From positions 1 through 64,000 of the forward strand of contig CALXOD010000061.1 of the NCBI GenBank assembly GCA_944389925.1: a stretch of DNA of 64,000 bases, given 5' to 3'. A program made the translations under genes and the position numbers. The notes under the pieces were generated by a model, which did no database searches, was not told where the DNA came from, and saw only the letters and a program-made list of their open reading frames with translations. Below, piece by piece: positions 58,901 through 64,000 of the stretch (the first letter of the stretch is position 1; each line of letters starts with the position of its first letter). Source of the stretch: an uncultured Victivallaceae bacterium (GTDB taxonomy: Bacteria; Verrucomicrobiota; Lentisphaeria; Victivallales; Victivallaceae).

Positions 58901-60952
58901 ATGACTACCGAAGTAAAATCCAATTCCTGCCCGGCCTGTGCCGGAAACCATGATCACGCCCATCATGGACACGATCATGGTCACGATCACGTTCACCCCC
59001 ATGAACACCATGACGGCTGCTGCGGGACGGCAGCCGAAACCAAGGGGTTCTGTCCCTGCGGGCACGACGCACCCGGTGGAGTCGGGCACGACCGCGCCAT
59101 GGGGCGGGTGGCATTCGCCCTGCTCGGTGGGATGCTGTGCGCCAACTCCTTTCTGCTGGACTGGCTGCTGCCGGAGCAGGAGTTCTCCGCCATGTTCAGC
59201 GCTTTTCTCGGTGCGGTGGTGCTGGCGTTGCCGATTGTTGCCACGGCGGTGAAGGACTTGCTGAACGGCAAAGTCTATATGAATGAGCTGGTGGCGTTGG
59301 CGATTCTGGCGGCGCTGGCCAGCGGGGATTTTCAGACGGCGGGGATCATTGCGTTTTTCCTGCTGCTGACCATCATCATTGAAACGCGGACCGCCAGCGG
59401 CGCGCAGCGTTCCATCGAAGAACTGATCAAACTGACGCCGAATACTGCCCGTAAGCTGGATGGCGACCGGGAAGTGGAGGTTGATGTGGTGGCGCTCCGG
59501 ATCGGTGATATCATCCGGGTGCGTCCCGGCGAAAACTTCCCGGTGGATGCGCGCATCGTGCGCGGGGAAAGTACGGTCAATCAGGCGTCCATCACCGGGG
59601 AATCGCTGCCGGTGGATAAGGATGTCGACGATGAGGTTTACGCGGGGACTCAGAACCTGACCGGTCTGGTGGATCTGGAAGTGACTCGGGTGGGTGAAGA
59701 TACCACGCTCGGCAAGGTGAAGGAGATGATTCTCGCTGCGGAAGGGAGCCGGCCGCCGGTGGTGCGGATCATCGACCGTTATGCCGGATACTATACGCCG
59801 ACTGTGCTGATGCTGGCAGGGGTCACCTGGTGTTTCACGACAGATATGGACCGGGTGATCACATTGATGGTGATTGCCTGCCCGTGTGCAGTGGTGCTGG
59901 CTACGCCGACGGCGGTGGTGGCCGCAGTGGCGGCAGCGGCGCGTCTGGGGATTCTGATCAAGAATGTCAGCCACCTGGAGTTGGCGGCGCGGATTACCGC
60001 ATTTGTCTTCGATAAAACCGGAACGTTGACCGACGGTATCCTGTCGGTGGTCAAGCTCAACGCTTTTGCCGGAGTCACGCAGGCCGAACTGCTGAAGACC
60101 GCGGCTTCTGCGGAACGTTACAGCAACCATCCGACGGCACTGGCCTTGCAGGCGCTGGCGCAGGAGGCCGGCATGCAGCTGGATTCGGCAGATGACTTCC
60201 AGGAAGTGCACGGCAAAGGGGTACTGGCCCGGGTGGGCGGTGAGCTGTGTCGGATCGGCCGGGTGAAATGGATGACGGAGCAGGGCATTGCCATTCCGGA
60301 GCATGAAGTTTCTGAACAGGACGGCATGAGTGTGGTTTATGTGGCTCGCGGCGAACAGCTGCTGGGCTGGATCGGTTTCAAGGACAAGTTGCGTCGGGAA
60401 TCGGGCGCCATGATTGGCGATTTGCGGAAGCTGGGGGTTCGTTTTGTAGCGATGGTGACCGGCGACCGCGGATCGGTGGCGGAAACGGTGGCCCAGCAGT
60501 TGCAGCTGGATGAGTTTCGCAGTGAATGTCTGCCGGAAGGCAAGGTGGAATTCGTTGAAGCCGTGAAGAAAAATGCTCGGGTTGCGGTAGTGGGTGACGG
60601 GGTGAACGACGCTCCGGCACTGGCGGCCGGCGATCTCGGGATCGCCATGGGGGCGATCGGTAGTGACATTGCCATCAACAGTGCTTCCATTGCATTGATG
60701 ACGAACGACCTGCGCCGTATTCCGATGCTGGTGTATCTGTCGCGGAAGTCGCGGCTGATCATCAACCAGAATCTGGTGTTCGGGATGCTGTTCGTTTTCG
60801 GTGGGATGGTGTTGTCGGTGTTCGGCTGGATGACGCCGATCTGGGCGGCGGTGCTGCACACTGGCAGCACGTTGATCATCATCTTCAACAGTGCGCGTCT
60901 GGTGCGTACCGGTGAAGAGTTGACATTGGAAGAAAAAGCGACGGCTGAATAG
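58901..60952 (+). CDS. P1B-type heavy-metal-translocating ATPase, His-rich N-terminus
   Basis: A 683-residue metal pump. Residues 10-50 are a His/Cys cluster (CPAC, HDHAHHGHDHGHDH, CCG, CPCGHD), a metal-binding tail. The core has TGES (ITGESLPVDKDV), the transport-site CPC at 327-329, DKTGTLTDG (Asp 371), the HP motif SNHPTALAL (about 408), and GDGVNDAPAL (about 565). The last helices hold LHTGSTLIIIFNSARL. CPC indicates Cu, Zn, Cd or Pb transport; the final helix does not fit a textbook ZntA (no DxG), so the metal is undecided. It is embedded between SPFH and ABC genes. Confidence 0.92.
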   Translation: MTTEVKSNSCPACAGNHDHAHHGHDHGHDHVHPHEHHDGCCGTAAETKGFCPCGHDAPGGVGHDRAMGRVAFALLGGMLCANSFLLDWLLPEQEFSAMFSAFLGAVVLALPIVATAVKDLLNGKVYMNELVALAILAALASGDFQTAGIIAFFLLLTIIIETRTASGAQRSIEELIKLTPNTARKLDGDREVEVDVVALRIGDIIRVRPGENFPVDARIVRGESTVNQASITGESLPVDKDVDDEVYAGTQNLTGLVDLEVTRVGEDTTLGKVKEMILAAEGSRPPVVRIIDRYAGYYTPTVLMLAGVTWCFTTDMDRVITLMVIACPCAVVLATPTAVVAAVAAAARLGILIKNVSHLELAARITAFVFDKTGTLTDGILSVVKLNAFAGVTQAELLKTAASAERYSNHPTALALQALAQEAGMQLDSADDFQEVHGKGVLARVGGELCRIGRVKWMTEQGIAIPEHEVSEQDGMSVVYVARGEQLLGWIGFKDKLRRESGAMIGDLRKLGVRFVAMVTGDRGSVAETVAQQLQLDEFRSECLPEGKVEFVEAVKKNARVAVVGDGVNDAPALAAGDLGIAMGAIGSDIAINSASIALMTNDLRRIPMLVYLSRKSRLIINQNLVFGMLFVFGGMVLSVFGWMTPIWAAVLHTGSTLIIIFNSARLVRTGEELTLEEKATAE

Positions 60953-60987
60953 AGGCCGGTCGCATCAACGGAAGGAAATTTCACGCA

Positions 60988-62172
60988 ATGGCGCAGCAGT
61001 CAACACCGGTGGTCAGCGCAGTTGGTCTGACCAAGGTTTTCCGGGATTTCTGGGGGCGTCCCAAGGCCAAGGCGGTCAACGACGTTGACTTCGAAATCCA
61101 CGAAGGAGAGGTCGTGGGGTTGCTTGGACCGAATGGTTCGGGGAAGTCGACGACGGTCAAAATGATTCTGGGGCTGCTTTATCCCACCGGCGGTTCGCTT
61201 TCGGTGCTGGGGCGGTCTCCGCGTGCGGTGGAAACCAAGCGTGAGATCGGCTATCTGCCGGAAGAATCGTATCTGTATAAATATCTCACGGCGGAAGAGA
61301 CCCTGGATTTCTTCGGAGCGTTGTTCAATCTGTCCAAGGCGGAAAGACGCCGCCGCATCGACCAGTTGCTGGAAATGGTGGGAATGGCTCATGCCCGCCG
61401 CCGTCGGGTCGGAGAATTTTCCAAAGGGATGGCGCGTCGGATCGGTTTGGCACAGGCGATGATCAATGATCCGGCATTCCTGATTCTGGACGAGCCGACT
61501 TCCGGACTGGACCCGCTGGGTTGCAAAGAGGTCAAGGACCTGATTACGATGCTCAAAAAACGCGGGAAAACCGTGGTGATCACCAGCCATCTGCTCAGCG
61601 ATATCGAAGACATCTGTGACCGGGTGATCATTCTGTATGGCGGTCGGGTGCGGGCTACGGGAACTTTAAACGAGCTGCTTACGGTCAATAACGAAAATCG
61701 GATCATTACCCCGGCGTTGCCGCCGCCGGTGATGAACCGGCTGGTGGCGCTGCTGCGGGAAAATCTTCAGGGAGAAGAATTCCGGATCGATCATCCGCGG
61801 CGGACACTGGAAGAATTCTTCCTGGAAGTGATCAATCGAGCCAAGGCGGAAAGCATCGAAACCGCCGGGGTGGTCGGAGGCGGAAAGATTGCTGAATATC
61901 TTTCCGAAGAGGAGAAGTCAAACGCGGTTCTTGATGCTTTGATGAGCGAAAGTGCCGCATCCCCCGTTGCCGCCGCAGAACCTGCGGTGGTAGAGGAACC
62001 GATTGTTGCGGCGGAGCCGACCGCGCCTGTTCTGGAAGAAAAATTGGCGGAATTGACCGGGGAGTCCGCTGCTGCACCGGAATCGAAGACGGAAGAGGAG
62101 GCGCAGAAGAAGCAGGAAGAGCTGGACGCCGTCAACGCCAAACTCGATGATTTGCTGAGCAGCAGAAAGTAA
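60988..62172 (+). CDS. ABC transporter ATP-binding protein with acidic C-terminal tail
   Basis: A 394-residue ATPase. Walker A is LLGPNGSGKSTTVK, signature FSKGMARRIGLAQA, Walker B LILDEPTSGLDPLG, switch His ITSHLLSD. The opening ATPase of an ABC-2 exporter is shorter (about 300); here residues about 320-394 are an added Ala/Glu/Pro-rich, coiled-coil-like tail (EEEKSNAVLDALMSE..., KTEEEAQKKQEELDAVNAKL). It pairs with the permease 40 bp downstream and follows the metal ATPase by 35 bp. Confidence 0.9.
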   Translation: MAQQSTPVVSAVGLTKVFRDFWGRPKAKAVNDVDFEIHEGEVVGLLGPNGSGKSTTVKMILGLLYPTGGSLSVLGRSPRAVETKREIGYLPEESYLYKYLTAEETLDFFGALFNLSKAERRRRIDQLLEMVGMAHARRRRVGEFSKGMARRIGLAQAMINDPAFLILDEPTSGLDPLGCKEVKDLITMLKKRGKTVVITSHLLSDIEDICDRVIILYGGRVRATGTLNELLTVNNENRIITPALPPPVMNRLVALLRENLQGEEFRIDHPRRTLEEFFLEVINRAKAESIETAGVVGGGKIAEYLSEEEKSNAVLDALMSESAASPVAAAEPAVVEEPIVAAEPTAPVLEEKLAELTGESAAAPESKTEEEAQKKQEELDAVNAKLDDLLSSRK

Positions 62173-62212
62173 ACGGGTTGATCAGCCGGAAACAGAAGAA
62201 GAACGGAATATT

Positions 62213-63643
62213 ATGAGAGCATTCGCTGCCATAGTGCATCTGACTTTCCGCAACGCGATGCGGTCGCATATTTTCCAGCTGCTGCTGGGGTTGCTGCTGT
62301 TGTGCGTTGGATTGATTCCGACGACGATCAGTGGCGATGGAACGGCGACGGGGTTCATTCAGATTTCGCTGCTGTACAGTTTGTCGGCGGTGATGCTGGT
62401 GTTGTCACTGTCGTCCATCTGGCTGGGCTGTTATGTCATGACGCAGGACGTGGACAGTTACCAGCTTCACATGGTGATTACCAAACCGGTGTCGCGGGTG
62501 ACGATCTGGTTGGGAAAATTCAGTGGAATTTTGTTGATTAACACGATTCTGTTGATTTTTTCGACGACGATCATTTACTTCATTATGCTGGCGAAGTTTT
62601 ACCAGCAGGATTTCTCCCAGGAAGATCGGACACGTATCGAAAACGAGGTTATGGTCGGGCGCCGGGTGTTCTGGCCGGACCGTCCCGATCTTGACCAGAT
62701 CGCGCGTAGTGCGCTGAGTGAAAAACTCAAGGTCCTGGAGGCGCAGGGCAAGGAAATTGACCGTTCACCCCAGGGACAGGAGCGCATGCTGGCTGAAACC
62801 AAACGGGAAATCCAAGCCCAGATGGCGGAGCTCAAGCCGGGGCAGACTACCTACTGGACATTTTCCAATATTCCCACGGATTTGCAGCGACCGCTTTATA
62901 TGCGTTACCGGTTGTACATCGACAAGGTGGCGACCGAAGGGCAGCGAATGACTCATGGTTTGTGGCAGATCGGCAAGCCGCGCATCAACGAGGAACGCGG
63001 GGCGAATGTGTTTGAACAGGCGCGTCGTCAGGATTATGATCTGCACATGTTTAATTTGAGCGATATGCCGGAACAGGTCAAGAGCGGAGATTTTCATGAG
63101 AAAGTTTTCCCGCCGGAATGGGGGATCGTCACCCCGGATGGGAAGGTGGTGATCGGGTATACGAACTTCGACCGGCAGAACGGGACTCAGCATTTCCAGC
63201 CGGGAGACGGTCCGAAGATTCTGTTGCGGGTCAGTGGATTTGCGGCCAATTATTTCCGCGCAGTATTCGTGATTTTTCTGGAGCTGGTGATTTTGACCGG
63301 TCTGGGATGTGCGGCGGCGGCGTTTCTGACGATGCCGACGGCGATTTTCGTGGTGATTTCCTATCTGCTGTTCGGAAGTTTCGCCTCGTATATGGCCGAG
63401 ACGAGTTATTTCGGCGGTGCGGCGGATTACATAGGATATTACGTCGGGAAGATTCTGTTGCTGGTGGTAATTCCGATTCAGAAGTTCGAGGTCACCAATC
63501 TGGTGGCAAATGGAGAACTGGTGGAATTTTCGTTCATCTGGCGGCTGATCTTCGCGTATCTGTTGCTGCGGGCCTTGCCGTTGTTTTTGTTCGGTATTCT
63601 GATGTACCGGCGGCGTGAAATGGGGTTGATTATACGCAAATGA
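62213..63643 (+). CDS. ABC-2-type transporter permease
   Basis: A 476-residue membrane protein: three N-terminal helices (about 18-38, 47-74, 98-124), a large extracytoplasmic part (about 130-345) with NEVMVGRRVFWPDRPDLDQIA and TTYWTFSNIP, then five or so C-terminal helices ending RRREMGLIIRK. YVMTQDVDSYQLHMVITKPVSRVTIWLGK is the family coupling region, like other NosY/CcmB-type permeases. It lies 40 bp after the ABC ATPase and overlaps the next gene by ATGA. The substrate is unknown. Confidence 0.8.
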   Translation: MRAFAAIVHLTFRNAMRSHIFQLLLGLLLLCVGLIPTTISGDGTATGFIQISLLYSLSAVMLVLSLSSIWLGCYVMTQDVDSYQLHMVITKPVSRVTIWLGKFSGILLINTILLIFSTTIIYFIMLAKFYQQDFSQEDRTRIENEVMVGRRVFWPDRPDLDQIARSALSEKLKVLEAQGKEIDRSPQGQERMLAETKREIQAQMAELKPGQTTYWTFSNIPTDLQRPLYMRYRLYIDKVATEGQRMTHGLWQIGKPRINEERGANVFEQARRQDYDLHMFNLSDMPEQVKSGDFHEKVFPPEWGIVTPDGKVVIGYTNFDRQNGTQHFQPGDGPKILLRVSGFAANYFRAVFVIFLELVILTGLGCAAAAFLTMPTAIFVVISYLLFGSFASYMAETSYFGGAADYIGYYVGKILLLVVIPIQKFEVTNLVANGELVEFSFIWRLIFAYLLLRALPLFLFGILMYRRREMGLIIRK

Positions 63644-64000
63644 ACCGATTCAGAACACTTGTCATGTATTGTTCGCTCCTGCTGGTGACGCTGGTGCTGA
63701 TTTTCGGGATTTCCCGGATGGAAAAGCAGCTGGACGGTATGGTGCGGGAACACCACCTGCGCTTTACCGGTCAGATCAAGAATGCGCCGCCGCTGGTGGC
63801 GTTCACCACGGTGGCACTGGGCAGTTTCCGGGGGTTGATCGCGGACTTGCTGTGGTTCCGGGCCGGAGGACTGCAGGAGAAGGGAAACTACTTTGAAATG
63901 GTGCAGCTGGCCCGGTGGATTACCGACCTGCAACCGACCTTTTCCGGGGCGACGGCGTATCTGGCGTGGAATATGGCGTATAATATTTCGGTCACCTGTT
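63640..64000 (+). CDS. membrane-anchored protein, cut by the window end
   Basis: The first 120 codons of a further gene in the operon, starting at ATG 63640 inside the permease stop (ATGA). One N-terminal helix (about 5-25, FRTLVMYCSLLLVTLVLIFG) is followed by an extracytoplasmic-looking chain with GQIKNAPPLVAF, GSFRGLIADLLWFRAGGLQE, LARWITDLQPTFSG, TAYLAWNMAYNISV. That last pattern is one I have seen in unannotated PVC proteins with TPR-like repeats (recollection only). No stop codon is visible. Confidence 0.7.
   Translation, partial: MNRFRTLVMYCSLLLVTLVLIFGISRMEKQLDGMVREHHLRFTGQIKNAPPLVAFTTVALGSFRGLIADLLWFRAGGLQEKGNYFEMVQLARWITDLQPTFSGATAYLAWNMAYNISVTC

Noticed and set aside
57566-60859. 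1097-codon open frame on the minus strand
   Set aside because: It is antisense to the third SPFH gene and the P-type ATPase, whose motifs and gene spacing are unambiguous. High GC with biased third positions creates long antisense frames; no domain is seen in it.
1-64000. CRISPR array, prophage or transposase genes
   Set aside because: I saw no regularly spaced repeats and no integrase, capsid, portal or transposase motifs in any frame I read.

Overview
The window looks like a chromosomal segment from a Gram-negative-type, polysaccharide-degrading anaerobe of the PVC group, most plausibly Lentisphaerota (Victivallis-like). This is inference from gene content: a GSIII-type glutamine synthetase, a PurF-like protein of the kind I recall from Bacteroidetes and Lentisphaerota, mDAP-type MurE, an LptF/LptG-family permease and lipobox lipoproteins (outer membrane), a secreted heparinase-fold enzyme with FG-GAP repeats, RNase HIII and an archaeal-type phosphoglycerate mutase. 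The DNA is GC-rich with AT-rich intergenic gaps. I saw no phage genes, transposase or CRISPR array.

Layout. 1-2751: pectin-type cluster (DUF1961 protein, rhamnogalacturonan-acetylesterase-like SGNH hydrolase, Gfo/Idh/MocA oxidoreductase). 2771-5733: murE and a PurF-like protein on the minus strand. 5956-7029: an orphan BtuF-like binding protein convergent with a 58-residue protein. 7413-12917: glnN, then rnhC-fur and apgM-trmB in close or overlapping arrays. 12918-13567: gene-poor, with a junction-like RNA fold and a promoter directly followed by a terminator. 13568-17472: minus-strand array hyp-dciA-argH-mnmA-rlmH ending in an initiator tRNA. 17744-20119: ilvN, then a sugar kinase overlapping a D-lyxose isomerase gene broken by a frameshift in a run of seven G.

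20239-27499 is a catabolic locus: a 1489-residue heparinase/propeller enzyme, a GntR regulator and a MelA-type GH4 alpha-galactosidase. GATCAG sites sit in its promoter regions. 27556-32587: mfd divergent from rpoD-rpsU. 32852-36003: tsaC, a sodium:solute symporter and an FAH-family enzyme. 36265-40141: lipoprotein, recR, membrane glycosyltransferase-like protein and AmpG-like MFS transporter. 40215-43786: an HtrA-type protease with a PDZ partner. 43923-47088: SGNH hydrolase, YghZ-type aldo/keto reductase and a secreted LIM-like/DA1-like metallopeptidase. 47187-49824: HD protein, zinc-ribbon membrane protein, a lipoprotein with a degenerate C39 fold, and a GIN-domain protein. 49836-52659: pgl, zwf and a NifX-like protein. 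52885-54636: an LptF/LptG-family permease and an AMMECR1 protein.

54831 to the window edge is one tightly packed operon: three different SPFH (HflK/HflC-like) membrane proteins, a His-rich P1B-type metal ATPase, an ABC exporter pair and a membrane-anchored protein cut by the window end. This SPFH/metal-pump/ABC assembly is the best candidate for an undescribed membrane system here. Secondary candidates are the LIM-DA1 peptidase, the PurF-like protein without its catalytic cysteine, and the predicted GATCAG regulon.
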